Positions 23,804-34,498 of a stretch of 64,000 nucleotides of DNA are shown here, one piece after another. The number at the start of each line of letters is the position of its first letter. The first letter of the stretch is position 1. The translations under genes and the position numbers were made by a program. The notes beneath the pieces were generated by a model. That model was not told the origin of the DNA, ran no database searches, and saw nothing but the letters and a program-made list of their open reading frames with translations. The stretch lies in assembly GCA_038025085.1 (NCBI GenBank), contig CM076144.1:35994501-36058500 (forward strand), in the 5' to 3' direction. The stretch comes from Tetragonia tetragonoides (taxonomy: Eukaryota; Streptophyta; Magnoliopsida; Caryophyllales; Aizoaceae).

Positions 23804-24819
23804 ATGAACAGAAAGAGCTAGATTAAGGCTAAATAATCAAAATTGTTGCAATAAACCCTAGATATTGACAATCTGTGTATAATCTCAATCACACAGTCAG
23901 AATAATTAACAGAAAGAGCTTGATTAAGGATTTCTAATTAAAATTCCTGCAATAAACCCTAAATATTGACAATGCGTGTATAATCTCAATCATACAGTCA
24001 GAATTATGGATTTGCAAAAAAAATATAACCAGAATCAAACAGATACCAAAACTAGCCACATACATATAAATAAACAGATACCAAAACAGAATCAAAAATT
24101 TTCTCTTACAAGTTACAAGAGAAATCGACAACTGAATTTCAAAGAAAAAAGTACTAATTTTATAGCCATAGAAACAAGTACAATTCATCAAGAACACATT
24201 AGCAAAATCAAAATTTAACTAGTACATATGAGAAGAGACAGAGAGAGAAAAAGAGGAATTTTCGAAAATTCGGGTTTACTCACAGAGAGATTCGAGTTCC
24301 TCTTCGAAACTGGAAATTAAACTGATCTCCTTGTAGATCTGAAACCTTTCTCCATGAGCTCCAAAAAATCTTCCTCCACGAGCTCCAAAGACCTCAAGTG
24401 ATTGAATTGAACCAAAACTATGACTTATGCAGCCCAAATTGAAGAGAGAGAAGGAGAGTATAGAGAAAATATTATTCCTTAAGGAGAGAGAATGAGAGGA
24501 GAGAGAAGGAGAGGAGAGAGAAAGAGAAAGGTGTGTGAGAGAGAGCTCTTGACCTCCATGGCAGAAGCTCGAAAGTGAGGAAGAGAGAGAAAAATGACTT
24601 TGTCGATTATATCGAAGAAGTGTGTTTTTGATTGCAGCTGGTAATGTAATGGGCATTGTTTAACTCAGGCCCATGTTATCTTATTTGCAGCTAGTCTTGT
24701 AAGTTTATTACAATGTAAATTTGTTTACAATGTTTAATATCCAAGTAAAATGGTAAATGCCATGGACCTTACCAGTCCGTTTGCATTGCAGGCCCATTTA
24801 CAATGAAGTAAACAAGCCC
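23804..24819 (-). promoter_or_regulatory. 5' region of the PIF element
   Basis: Upstream of the transposase on the minus strand. There is a CT-rich leader at about 24470-24600 and a donor-like CTCTGTGAGTAAAC near 24285, suggesting a spliced 5' untranslated exon. Two related AT-rich stretches (around 23830-23890 and 23910-24000) form a short direct repeat containing AATAAACCCTA. The terminal 160 bp hold repeated TTTACAATG motifs near the inverted repeat. Confidence 0.4.
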
Positions 24820-24822
24820 TTA

Positions 24823-25208
24823 GTGTGAGAAGTTTGATCGTCCCATTGCGGTGTTCATTAATCTGAAAACTGGGGGGATAGAGGGTAATTCTCAATACCC
24901 CAAATTGGGTAATTCCATTACTGATTTATGGGAAATCAGGAATAGGATTCGCGTGTTTGCACACCAAACACATAAAAAGGTATTCTAAGTTTTTGTTTGT
25001 CTTTCCCTTTTCTAATTACCCCCAACTAAGCAGCCCCTAAATTTTATAATTCATAATCGACATGATCAGGAATTATGACTAACAAATAGAAGATTGTCAA
25101 AGGATTTGATGGTCTTTCTAATGATTTCCAATTAGGGAGAAGAATAGTAGATAGAGGAGTTCAGTGTGTGAATCTCTGGAGCAAATATTGTTTTTGACGG
25201 GAATTTGA
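24823..25208. other. Intergenic, no feature
   Basis: Flank between the PIF element and the foldback MITE; no gene or repeat boundary recognised. Confidence 0.4.
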
Positions 25209-25345
25209 ATACCCCATTTTCCGCATTATATTTGTGGATGCTTGCCACATGTTAAATATTTAACTTTACCTTTTTTATTTGTATTCAATTTAATATGTGG
25301 CAAGCCTCCACAAGTGTAATACGTAAATGCGGAAAATGGGGGTAT
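25209..25345. mobile_element. Foldback MITE (about 137 bp)
   Basis: The arms ATACCCCATTTTCCGCAT and (reverse complement of the right side) ATACCCCCATTTTCCGCAT pair, and pairing continues through TTGTGGATGCTTGCCACAT / TTGTGGAGGCTTGCCACAT, so almost the whole segment folds into one hairpin. It lies about 600 bp upstream of the first lipid-transfer gene. No TSD assigned. Confidence 0.7.
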
Positions 25346-25868
25346 TGGAGAGGATCTCAATCTATAATTATTAAATCAAAGATGTTATCAGGCCATCTCA
25401 AAAAAAAATATCAAAATGGTGAGCTAGCGCTCTTCTGGCAGCTCCTAAGAACATGGAAGGCATCTCCATCTTTACCAGCTGGGGAGAGAGTGATGGAATT
25501 ATCAGCTCGATCAACTATGTTCTCATTTCTATCTCCAATGAGAACAAACACCTGAATTTAATACTCCTTAAGTTTCAACTGAACCATTGTTTATGCCAGG
25601 CTATCTCCAGTCATGCATATTGGGTGGAATTCTATCTCTTTGAAGACCTGAATTTAATATTATGTCATTCGGCAAACATATAAGAGTATTACAATCCTAT
25701 TTTAACGCCACTATTCATGGAACTCATGATGGTGAATTATCACTTCCAGTAAGAATCTTTGAAAACGTACAAATGGAATAATTCCTTAAACAATACAGTA
25801 CATTTTTACAATACATAAATAAACCTACGTAGTTCTTGAGTTGTATGTTCGGAGACAATGTGATTAGC
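25346..25868 (+). promoter_or_regulatory. Promoter region of LTPG copy 1
   Basis: From about 25450 onward this matches the upstream regions of copies 2 (about 29720-30190) and 3 (about 32280-32520). Shared phrases include CAGCTGGGGAGAGAG / CAGCTGGGCAGAGAG (copies 1 and 2) and TGGTGAATTAT, TCCTTAAACA and GATTAGCTATAAAAA nearer the gene. The conservation marks the extent of the tandem duplication. No individual regulatory element can be assigned. Confidence 0.5.
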
Positions 25869-25876
25869 TATAAAAA
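25869..25876 (+). promoter_or_regulatory. TATA box of LTPG copy 1
   Basis: TATAAAAA, about 90 bp before the start codon, at the same relative place as TATAAACA (30182) and TATAAAAA (32513) in the two paralogues. Confidence 0.65.
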
Positions 25877-25959
25877 GATCTCTAACTGCAAGCACCTGAC
25901 ACAAAAGATAATTGAAAGAACCATAACAAAAGAAAAAGGGGTAGCAGAAAAGATCGATG

Positions 25960-26888
25960 ATGAGCAAAGTTATGTTTACAGTGGTGGTGGTGGTGGCGGC
26001 AGTGGTGGCAGTTTTAATGTCGGGTTCACCGACATCAGCTGAAGGGGTACCTCCTTACACTCCACCATGCGCAGCAAACTTCGTCAATTGCACTCTAAAC
26101 ACTAACTTAACCGACATCGTTAATGATGCCCTTCAAAACCCTAATGCTCCATACAAATGCTGCACTATTTTTCAAGACTTAGTTAAGGATGACAAACAGT
26201 GTGTCTGTAACACATGGGTTTTTCCTCCAAGCATTTCTGGAATGAACAACATTACCAGTGATCTATTCACTTCCTGTGATGTTGGCACCACTCCTGAGGC
26301 CTTGTGCAAAGGTACGTACACAATTTCTTTTAAATGTATATGATTTGAGGCTCATTCAATGTTTTTTTACTCATTACTTGAAACCAACTCAAATAATTAT
26401 AAAAGTTTAAACGTATAGTTTGAGGCTTATTCAATGGTTTCATCTTTAACATTTTTGTAATATCAAAAACATGGTGGAATGACAATTCTTAGAATACCTA
26501 ATAATGATATGTCTTGAGATGCATGTGTTCGTTAACAATGTGTCGAAAGGTTTGTACCCCCATAGCCCCATGGTCTGAAGGATTCCACCGTACCAAACCC
26601 CAAAATACCAATTACTGTCTAGGAAAACCATTTATAAATACCAATACTAACCCTATGTTTGTTTTTTTTTTGACAAGTAAGAAAGTCGAACCAATTGGAT
26701 GACAACATGTTTTTTCATGGTTTGATGAGTTATTATTATTATAGGCAACATGTTTCTTTCTTAATGCAGGTGTTAGTAACACTGGATATGGAAATGGAGG
26801 TGGAAGCAAGCCAAACGATGCTAAAAGAATTACAACTATTGGATTACTATCTAGTGTAGTACTCCTGATTTGGGCAATGATAATATAA
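25960..26888 (+). CDS. GPI-anchored non-specific lipid-transfer protein, copy 1
   Basis: Exons 25960-26311 and 26770-26888, with an intron of 458 bp (GTACGT...TGCAG), give 156 residues. A signal peptide covers residues about 1-27. The eight-cysteine lipid-transfer domain follows: PPCAANFVNC, then YKCC, KQCVCNTW, SCDVGTTPEALC, matching C-C-CC-CXC-C-C. A short Gly/Asn linker (GYGNGGGSKPND) leads to a hydrophobic tail (IGLLSSVVLLIW) expected to be replaced by a GPI anchor. Several Asn-X-Thr sites are present. The family (LTPG/YLS3-like) acts at the outer plasma membrane and is tied to cuticular and wall lipid transport. An ATG three bases upstream is possible, but the chosen start matches the paralogues. 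No lesion seen. Confidence 0.9.
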
Positions 26889-27000
26889 CGGAAGATCTGC
26901 GATACTAGCTTGTATGTTAAGAGGATTTCAATTTTCTTCATTGTGATTTGTGAGTCATGTACGATGTCACGAAACCTTTTGCTGAGTTCAGAACCATTTG

Positions 27001-27006
27001 AATAAA
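27001..27006 (+). terminator. Poly(A) signal of LTPG copy 1
   Basis: AATAAA about 110 bp after the stop codon, in a sequence (GAACCATTTGAATAAA) that corresponds to AACTATTCAAATAAA after copy 2. Confidence 0.55.
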
Positions 27007-27009
27007 ATT

Positions 27010-28284
27010 TTCCTTTCTTCCTTCTTCAAACTTTCATTTAAGCGAACAATTCAAACCTACTCTCAGGTTTATCTTACTACACTCATAATAAAAAGTATAG
27101 TAGGCCTTATTTTTTTGGGCCAGACACTAAAAAAGTGATGGGAAGTACATACTCCTGAGATCATGTAAAAATTTGCGATTTAAGCTATTCCAGTGTCAAG
27201 AATTAAAAAACCTGTCCCTAAACAAGCTAGGTCTGCTAAAAGAAAAACAACATCAATAACATCTAAGGGTGTGTTCTTTCGGGCTGAATTGAATGAACAC
27301 CACGACTGAAGTGAATTAAACATTGCTCGATATGTAAGACAAAATTTATATTCCTGAACTTAAACACCATTGAACTAAACCGAAAACTACAACACGAGAC
27401 GAGATCACTACTGAATTAACCGTCTGTGTTTTTTTGATTTTCTCGTAGTTGAAGTAAGGAGATCATAGGAATTGGGATTCAGTTTTTGTGATTTTTTTAA
27501 TCAATTTATTGCCACGACAACAATTTTATCTTCCCATGTAGTAACAGAAGCTATAACGGTGTCCTTAAAGGTCAAGAAAAAAAAATTGAGTCCTAAAATA
27601 CCAAATTGGAGAAAAGTTTAGTACTTAAAAGAGGTGTTAACTCCACCCCTAGATAGCCAACTCATTGTGGTGGCCTAATTTTCCTTTAAGGAATATTGAG
27701 GGTAAAATTAATTTTACCTTACTATTTGGCCAAAAAAAATACTCTATTAAGCATTGTCGTCAATGTATATTTTTTTCCCAACGGTTTCGTCATTGAAATT
27801 TGATTCGTGTGATTTTCTTATATATAATACATGACTAACATGAATAACAAATATATATCGGAAATTCGTTTAGTCAAAAAGTATTTCTCAACAGTACATA
27901 CGCTACGTAGGACCAAACTATGACCAAACTATGATAAGAGAAACAATTTTATTTATTTTTCGATATTCATTCAAAAGTCATTGGGGTTTCTTTATCAAAA
28001 CAAAAACAAAAAAAAAGGGGTTTTCAGGATAAAAACCATACCCGTACGGAATCATATTGGGTTTTGGGTTGTTCCATCGAGCCTTCGGGTCAATCTTGCA
28101 ATTTCGTTACTTTTCTATATCTAATAAGTATGACTTTAATTTGATCTCGATGTACGTTTGAGTTGAATTTTTGTTTTAACCCAAGGCTAGAAGATGGCTT
28201 CAGTCATCCAGCTGTGTGCATGTTTTTTTTAAAAAAAAAAAGAGAAAACCATTTCTCTTCCTCGATGTAAATTAAAGTCCCCAT
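27010..28284. other. Intergenic region between LTPG copies 1 and 2
   Basis: No gene found. At about 27267 the phrase GGGTGTGTTCTTTCGGGCTG resembles a MITE terminus, but no matching right end was found. The rest is AT-rich with no recognisable boundary. Confidence 0.4.
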
Positions 28285-29555
28285 TGTAGAATAATAGAAT
28301 CCTTGAATATTATTGATATCAAATCCCTTTATATATAGGGATACTAGACTCCTACATATAGTAAACCCTAATACAAAATATACTAAAAGATATAATGAGA
28401 ATATTCTAGATACACTATAATATTATCTAATATTCCCCCGCAATCATAATGGGGGATAAGATAGGACGCTATGATTGGACCAATTACAAAAGAAATAATT
28501 AGAAATTACACATATGGAGATCTTGACTTTCAACCCAAGATAAATTTTAGCCAAAATAAAATTCTTCTACTTATAGCCGAACATGTACCACTGCTTCATA
28601 GCCAACATCAATTCACTGATAGAATAAACCAAGGCCCATCCAAAATTAGGTGAGTAAATGGGCTAATAAAAAGATGGAGAGAATGAAAGGGGAAGGAGAG
28701 GAAAGAGGAAGGCCCACGGTATAAGAGAGAAATATAGAGAAGAATACATAAAGGGCCAAAGCCCAAAATAAAAGGAGAAAAGGAAGATACCCACGTGGTG
28801 GGAGACTAGGAAAATAGGCAGGGAAGGAGATTTGAGGAAAAAAAAAAAGAAAAAAGGAAGAATTAAGAAAATAACAATTAAGAAACGAGGACTAAAAAGT
28901 TTGGCTTCGGCCGACGTGCAGGGGAAGGGCAGAGGAGCCCGTGATTGATCGTAGACGGGGACGAGAAGAGAGGGAGTGAGGCGGCGAGAGTTTGCCGCGC
29001 CTAAGGCGGCAAGATGCGGCGTCAGGAGGAGAGAGATGGGCGACGGGTAACGATGGTGGGGGCCAGGTCGTCTAGCAGATCTAGTGAGCAAGGAAATTAG
29101 AGATCTGGTGGGTGACCACGGGCTCGAGGATAGCCTGAGCGGTGGAAGGTCGAGGCTAACAATGGCAGATCTAGGGATGTCGGTGAAGGATCAAAAATTC
29201 CATATGTACCGTAGGCAATGATCACAAATAACGAAAACGAAAAACAAGAAATTAATTTGTGTGGGTATATTTTGTATGGGATGGAATCATAAAGGTTGAA
29301 AAGTAAACTTAGTGGCCCGCCGAATGGTTTAAGGTCACACCATCCGGCGGTTTAGCGGAAGCTTAGGGTTTTAGGCTACCAGAAAAGTAGTTGCTCTGAT
29401 ACCATGTAGAATAATAGAATCCTTGAATATTATTGATATCAAATTTCCCTATATATATATAGATACTAGACCCCTACATATTGTAAAACCCTAATGCAAA
29501 ATATACTAAAAGATATAATGAGAATATTTTAAATACACTATAATATTCTCTAATA
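28285..29555 (-). mobile_element. TRIM-like small LTR retrotransposon
   Basis: Two direct repeats, 28285-28432 (148 bp) and 29405-29555 (151 bp), both begin TGTAGAATAATAG and end CTAATA. In minus orientation a primer-binding site TGGTATCAGAGC (initiator Met tRNA) lies directly inside the right repeat and a polypurine tract (GCGGGGGAA) directly inside the left one. Flanks CCCAT and CCCAG are a 4/5 TSD. The 0.97-kb interior is purine-rich and GC-richer at 28900-29100, with no gag or pol, so it is non-autonomous. It sits upstream of LTPG copy 2. LTRs ending TA rather than TG in sense orientation are unusual. Confidence 0.85.
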
Positions 29556-30181
29556 CCCAGATCAAAGAGGAGAAGAGTAAGCCGCCAGGCGAGTTCCTTG
29601 TATTAGGAGTCTTTGGAGCAAAGACTTGTCTTGAACGAACATTTTTTATGTTCAAATTTAATCAAAGATCTTATAAGGCGGATTTTGTAAAATAAAAGAA
29701 AATGTCATCAGCTAAATATGTACATGGGAGACCATCTCCCTCTTTATTATTACCAGCTGGGCAGAGAGCGAATGAAATATGATCAGTTCCATTGTTACTA
29801 GGATTCTATCTCAAGGCCGGGATCGAGCTCCAGCCAAATAGAGACTTAATTCGAATTTGATACTCTTATCATAATATTAATTTTCAACTAAACCACTCCT
29901 TAATTACGCCAGCCATGACAAACATGTAGAACAGTAGAAGTATTATATGCTTGCTATTTTATCTAAAAGGAATTTAATGTCATACATACACCAAACATAT
30001 ATAGGAGTATTTTGAATCCTTTTGATTATTCATCATGCGACTCATGATGAGTGGTGAATTATTCCTGACAGCAAGGATCGATCTTTGCAAATTCCTTAAA
30101 CAAGACACTTATACAATAGATAAATACATAAAACTAGTTCATGAGATGCACGTTCCGATCGCTATAGTCAATGAGATCTGC
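29556..30181 (+). promoter_or_regulatory. Promoter region of LTPG copy 2
   Basis: Collinear with the upstream regions of copies 1 and 3 (see copy 1). The TRIM insertion lies immediately before the conserved part, so distal elements may have been displaced. Confidence 0.5.
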
Positions 30182-30189
30182 TATAAACA
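30182..30189 (+). promoter_or_regulatory. TATA-like box of LTPG copy 2
   Basis: TATAAACA about 80 bp upstream of the ATG, aligned with the TATA boxes of the other two copies. Confidence 0.55.
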
Positions 30190-30260
30190 TATGTCCAATA
30201 ATCCGCAAGCTAGCAACATAAACAAAAGAGGAAGAACAAATAATTAATACAAAAAAGAAG

Positions 30261-30934
30261 ATGAGCAAATTTTTGTCAATAATGGTGGTTGTGGTGGCGG
30301 TATCGGCGGTTTTAATGTCTAGTTCACCGGCATCAGCAGGAGGAATACCTGGTAGTAACCTTCCACCATGCGCAGCAGAGTACATGAACTGCACTCTAAA
30401 CACTATGATTAACATGACTGAGATCTTAAAGAACCCTGATGCTCCAATACCGTGCTGCAATTATTTTGCAGACTTAGTCAAAGATGACAAGCAGTGTGTT
30501 TGCAACACTTTTGTCTTTCCTTTAGGTGTTTCTCAATTTGCTGAGTCTATTTTCCTATCCTGTAAGGTTAACACCACTACTCCTGACGCCTTGTGCGAAG
30601 GTAATACGTTCATCCTCTCCTCTCTTTAACTGTTTGGTGACATATATATATATCACAAAATCTCGTAGGAAATCACAAAATCTCGTGTGAGGCGGCCTCA
30701 TACAAGACTTATTGCTGATTGTGGACTTAATTTTAAGCAAGGCAACTTGTTTCGTTCCTTTAATTTGCAGGTGTTAGTAACACTGGATATGGAAATGGAA
30801 ATGAAAGTGGAGGTGGAAGTGATGAAAGCGAAAGCGCTAACAGTGAAAGTGGAAGCAAAAGTGGTGCTAATAGAATTACATATGTTGGATTGCTTTCTAG
30901 TGTGATACTCTTGATTTGGGCAACCGTGATGTAA
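30261..30934 (+). CDS. GPI-anchored non-specific lipid-transfer protein, copy 2
   Basis: Exons 30261-30600 and 30771-30934, with a 170-bp intron, give 167 residues. A signal peptide (to about residue 26, ending SPASA) is followed by the lipid-transfer domain with all eight cysteines (PPCAAEYMNC, IPCCNYFADLVKDDKQCVC, LSCKVNTTTPDALC). The linker before the GPI-type hydrophobic tail (VGLLSSVILLIWATVM) is longer than in copy 1 and rich in Ser, Glu and Gly (GGGSDESESANSESGSKSG). Role as for copy 1: a secreted lipid carrier tethered at the outer plasma membrane. It is tandem with copy 1 (about 4.3 kb apart) and copy 3 (about 2.3 kb). No lesion seen. Confidence 0.9.
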
Positions 30935-31148
30935 CGAATCAAGACGTGCGACTTTAGTGTTTGTATCTTTGGCATGGAAAAGCTTTTCCGAGTAAGTTTA
31001 TTTTTTTTGAATTATGGAGTAATGTGCTAGTCACTTCATGGTTGTGTATTGAGAGAATTTCATTTTACATTGCATACATTCGGCCATGCCAATGCCATGT
31101 ACGACCATACGATGTAACATAACCTTTTGTTGAGTTGAGAACTATTCA

Positions 31149-31154
31149 AATAAA
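31149..31154 (+). terminator. Poly(A) signal of LTPG copy 2
   Basis: AATAAA about 215 bp after the stop, in sequence shared with the 3' flank of copy 1 (TTGAGTTGAGAACTATTC). Confidence 0.55.
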
Positions 31155-31159
31155 GTTTT

Positions 31160-31860
31160 TTTTTCCTTCCCTTTTTGCACATTCAGGCTCGGTTTGCATG
31201 GTTGGGGTGAAAACTGTTTTCTATTTTTCCGTTTTCTGTTGTTTGGGTTACAATGAGAAGGAAAATGGTTTTTGGGGGAAAAGACATTTTCACCCATAGT
31301 GTAAATGTTTTCCCTTCAAAAAGAAGGGAAAACAGTATTCCGTTGGTGGGACACTATATCCCTTGAGCACTAATAGTGGACTTGATCATCGAGTTTGGTT
31401 GTCGGAACTTCGGGTCATAAGATCAAACTTGCACTCGACTAGATTGGGCCTCGGGCCGAACTTTCGGGCCACTTTCTCAATATTGTTTTAATTATTTTTA
31501 TTTATTTATTTTAGACGAAAAATCCGGAATGTTACACAGTGGCTCTATTCAAAGCTCTGATCGCCAGTAGGAGAGCAATCGGGAGGGGAAGAGAGAGCAG
31601 GCTATTTAATTTGCAAAATAAAGTTTGGAAGCGCTAGTCAGATGTGAGTCGCTATCGTGGAAAGAGACTGTCTTCTTCAAAAGTCGCTCTTCACGAAAGC
31701 GACTTATTTCTGATATGCCCAGAAAAAAATAAATTGAGGTTCGTTTTGTCCCTAACTTACGTGGTTACCAAGGTGGGTATTATTCTCTAAATGAGCCTAG
31801 CTAATCTTGGAATTATTTTGTGATATAACACTATTTTGAGAAATGATTCTTTAAAAATAT
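31160..31860. other. Intergenic, no gene
   Basis: A MITE-like phrase GGCTCGGTTTGCATGGTTGG occurs at 31187 without a matching right end. The remainder shows no coding region. Confidence 0.35.
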
Positions 31861-31870
31861 AGTGGTAAAT

Positions 31871-31904
31871 TGGTTGTCCATGCGTAGCACGGGTAAAGTC
31901 CTAG
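31871..31904 (+). mobile_element. Helitron 3' terminus
   Basis: TGCGTAGCACGGGTAAAGTCCTAG followed by T has the plant Helitron layout: a short hairpin (TGC...GCA), about ten bases, then CTAG, inserted before a T. The 5' TC end was not identified. The same ending type is seen at 56416-56441. Confidence 0.6.
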
Positions 31905-32072
31905 TTTATTTTTAAAATTGGATGTCAAGTGTCATTTAGTAACGGAATATCTGACACCGCTCAACAGGGTCCAATATTAACACACAAGTTATAACTTGGT
32001 ATTATTGGTTATAATTTCATGACCTGCGAAAATTTACGGCACACGGGTGAAACTTCGGATTTTTTTACAGCT

Positions 32073-32073
32073 A

Positions 32074-32168
<95 letters not shown>
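32073..32168. repeat. (ATT)n microsatellite, about 32 units
   Basis: Roughly 96 bp of uninterrupted TTA/ATT, ending in ATCATCGTCATCG. It lies about 440 bp upstream of LTPG copy 3. Confidence 0.95.
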
Positions 32169-32279
32169 CATCGTCATCGCATTATTTCTTGCTATTACTG
32201 AACCCCCAAAAAATTAAACAATCATGGTTCCACCATTGTCAGAGTTCTTGGTGCATTATACTCTGTGAAATTCAAATAA

Positions 32280-32512
32280 ATACCTGAATATAATATGTCA
32301 TTTGCCAAATAAACAGGAGTATTTGAATCCTATTTCAATGCCATTATTCATGCGACTCGTGAATGGTGAATTATAATTTCCAGCAAGGATGATCTTTGAA
32401 AATACATATGGACAAATTCCTTAAACATGACAAGACATTTATAGAATAAAATAACTAAACCTAGTTGATCATGAGCTGCAGCAAAAAGCCATATATAGTC
32501 AATGGGATTAGC
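32280..32512 (+). promoter_or_regulatory. Promoter region of LTPG copy 3
   Basis: Collinear with the copy 1 and copy 2 promoters (CATGCGACTCGTGAATGGTG, GGTGAATTAT, AATTCCTTAAACA). It is followed by a TATA box at 32513 and an unusual A-rich leader (about 32525-32565) not present in the other copies. Confidence 0.5.
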
Positions 32513-32520
32513 TATAAAAA
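32513..32520 (+). promoter_or_regulatory. TATA box of LTPG copy 3
   Basis: TATAAAAA in GATTAGCTATAAAAA, about 90 bp before the ATG, matching copy 1. Confidence 0.6.
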
Positions 32521-32603
32521 CAAAATGGAAATAAAAAAAAAATAAAAAAAAAAAAAAAAAAAAAACTTACATAACATAAAACTGGTAGCTAAAAAAGAAG
32601 AAG

Positions 32604-34498
32604 ATGAGCAAAGTTATGTCGTCGTCATTGGTCGGCATGGTGACAGTCTGGGCGTTTTTATTATTAATATTGGTTTCACCGGCATCATCACAAACTCAAG
32701 AACAATACGATCTTACACCATGTGCAAAAACGTTCCAGAATTGTACTCTAAGCACTGACAAGACTCTAGCTCGAAGGAAATGCTGCCCTTATTTTGCAGA
32801 CCTAGTTAGGGACGACAAGCAGTGTGTCTGCGACACCTGGGTTTTTGCGTCAAATGCTTATCCATTTGCCCGCGGTATGTTCGTTTCATGTGGCATTACC
32901 ACCACACCTGATGACTTATGCAAAGGTACGTACGTACACACTCTTTTCTCAATTCTCACTTTTTTGATGCGAGGAACCCTCAGGCACTACTTTTTTGAGT
33001 GTACACCGAATAAACACTAAGTGTATGCAATAGCCTGCAAACCACACACACTACGGAAACCAGCAAGATAAATCTTGTAGACAGGCTTAGCAAAGAGACC
33101 TAGTGGGAATTGAACCCGTAACCTTTGTCATGAAATTTCAGCCACACGACCAACTTCACTATCCCTTTCAGGGCTCTCAATTCTCACTTAAATGTGGAGT
33201 ATGTGTAAAGAAACCAACGCAATATACTTTAAACTCATGGGATATTGAATTGAGGCGTACAAATGTCTGGGTACTTGTAATTTGTATTTGACATGGGAAC
33301 GAGTTCTAAGTGAATTGTTTTGGTGAGATAAAAGTGAATTGGTGGTTTTACTTCCTAAAGATCAAATAGATAGATTGATGGTTTTGGTAATTAGATTTTA
33401 ATTTGGGCTATTTCTTTTAGATGAGAAATATGATGGAACTAGTTGTTATTTGTTTATTTTTAGATGTAAATTTAAATAAAAATATATTTTTTTTAATTAA
33501 TTGCAAAATTTTCACTTTGGTGCCTTGAGGTTTTGGATAATTACTATTTAGTGTGATCTGAACTTTTAATATTCCCACTTTGATTATCTATAATATTAGA
33601 AATAGTTATACTTAAATCCTTTCCGTTAAGTCCATCAAAGTTTTCCATCAGTTTGCCTCTTCTATACTATCACCCCCCCGTTAAACGTATATTCCCACTT
33701 TAGTTACCTGTGGTTTTTTAGTTTTTATGGTTAATTTGTTGATTATATAGGGTGCAGATTTACGACAGAGAAAGAGAGAGCAGTGGTGGATTTACAAGCA
33801 AGGTTTGGGAACATATGGGCAAAGATCTTGTAAAGTTATTGACAACAGAAGGGCAAACCATTACACCCAGTTAATGTGCAAATTTTCTAGTAAATTAATT
33901 GACCCAATTAATGTAAAGGGTCAAGTTGGTGCTGCTGGTGGCGGTGGTGCTGGTGGGAGAGTAGAAGGGGGTGGGTGGTTTCGAGGAATTCTAGGGGAGA
34001 GAGGAATAATTTTCCACGTTCGGGATTGGGTTATGGGGGGAAGGATCAGTGGCCACATCAACAAATTGATAAAAAAACTATACGGACCTAACTGAAAGAA
34101 TCTCAGTGAAAGAATCTATAATATCGTAAATAACCAAATTGCGAATATTAAAAGTTGAGGTCACGAAATTATGATTTTCCCAAACCTGGCATTAAAGTGA
34201 AAATTTTTCTTAGTTCAATGATTAAAGGACAATTGAGAAAAAACTTAAAAAATAAAATTTTTCTTTTTTTCCCATTTAACAACCTGGTTGCAAATTATTA
34301 GCAAATTACTTTATTGCATTTCATTCTATATACTATGATTTTTGAATAAAATATATATTTCCATAGTGTTATCTTTCTAGATTCGTCATTGGTTAGCATA
34401 ACCCTATGTTTAATGAGTTTTATTTATTAATGATAATGTATTTATTTCCTTTTTTAGGTGTTAGTGCCGGCGGTACCGGAAATAAAAAAAGGAAGTAA
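32604..34498 (+). CDS. Lipid-transfer protein, copy 3, GPI signal lost by frameshift
   Basis: Exon 1 (32604-32925) encodes a signal peptide (to about residue 29) and the full eight-cysteine domain: TPCAKTFQNC, RKCCPYFADLVRDDKQCVCD, VSCGITTTPDDLC. Exon 2 starts at 34458 after a 1,532-bp intron, much longer than in copies 1 and 2. In the spliced frame a run of seven A at 34484-34490 leads to a stop at 34496-34498 after VSAGGTGNKKRK, giving 120 residues. One base fewer would open the paralogous frame through a Ser/Gly linker and hydrophobic tail to 34601. As it stands the protein would be secreted rather than membrane-anchored. It may be a young pseudogene, a soluble variant, or a homopolymer error in the assembly. 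Confidence 0.75.
32926..34457 (+). other. Long intron of LTPG copy 3
   Basis: GTACGT donor and TTTTTTAG acceptor. The extra length relative to the paralogues implies inserted DNA. A GC-richer Gly-coding-like stretch at about 33930-33990 and a poly(C) run near 33673 stand out, but I could not define the ends of any element. Confidence 0.5.

Larger units (their letters stand above)
10133..24819 (-). mobile_element. PIF/Harbinger transposon interrupted by younger elements
   Basis: The left end GGTGGCGTTTACTT (10133) and the reverse complement of the right end, GGGCTTGTTTACTT (ending 24819), form imperfect terminal inverted repeats. Both are flanked by TTA (10130-10132 and 24820-24822), the normal PIF/Harbinger target. 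Inside are the two genes expected of this superfamily, both on the minus strand: a DDE transposase (22353-23728) and a Myb/SANT protein (exons at 21741-22091 and 16323-16833). Subtracting the LINE plus its TSD (4,985 bp) and the CACTA-like element (3,882 bp) leaves about 5.8 kb, a usual size for an autonomous PIF element. The left end could be a separate MITE, but size, orientation and TSD all fit one element. Confidence 0.75.

Noticed and set aside
24276..24656. 126-codon Ser/Leu-rich minus-strand frame upstream of the PIF transposase
   Set aside because: A reading of a CT-rich leader; more likely a 5' untranslated exon than a protein.
25957..25959. Upstream ATG of LTPG copy 1 (Met-Met start)
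   Set aside because: The second ATG aligns with the starts of copies 2 and 3; the first adds only one residue.
28663..29091. 142-codon minus-strand frame inside the TRIM-like element
   Set aside because: Low-complexity Leu/Ser/Phe composition from purine-rich DNA, with no gag or pol motif.
32019..32201. Open frame with a long Tyr run
   Set aside because: It is the translation of the (ATT)n microsatellite.
33805..34095. 96-codon Gly-rich frame within the LTPG copy 3 intron
   Set aside because: No start context, domain or paralogue support; most likely chance coding in inserted intron DNA.
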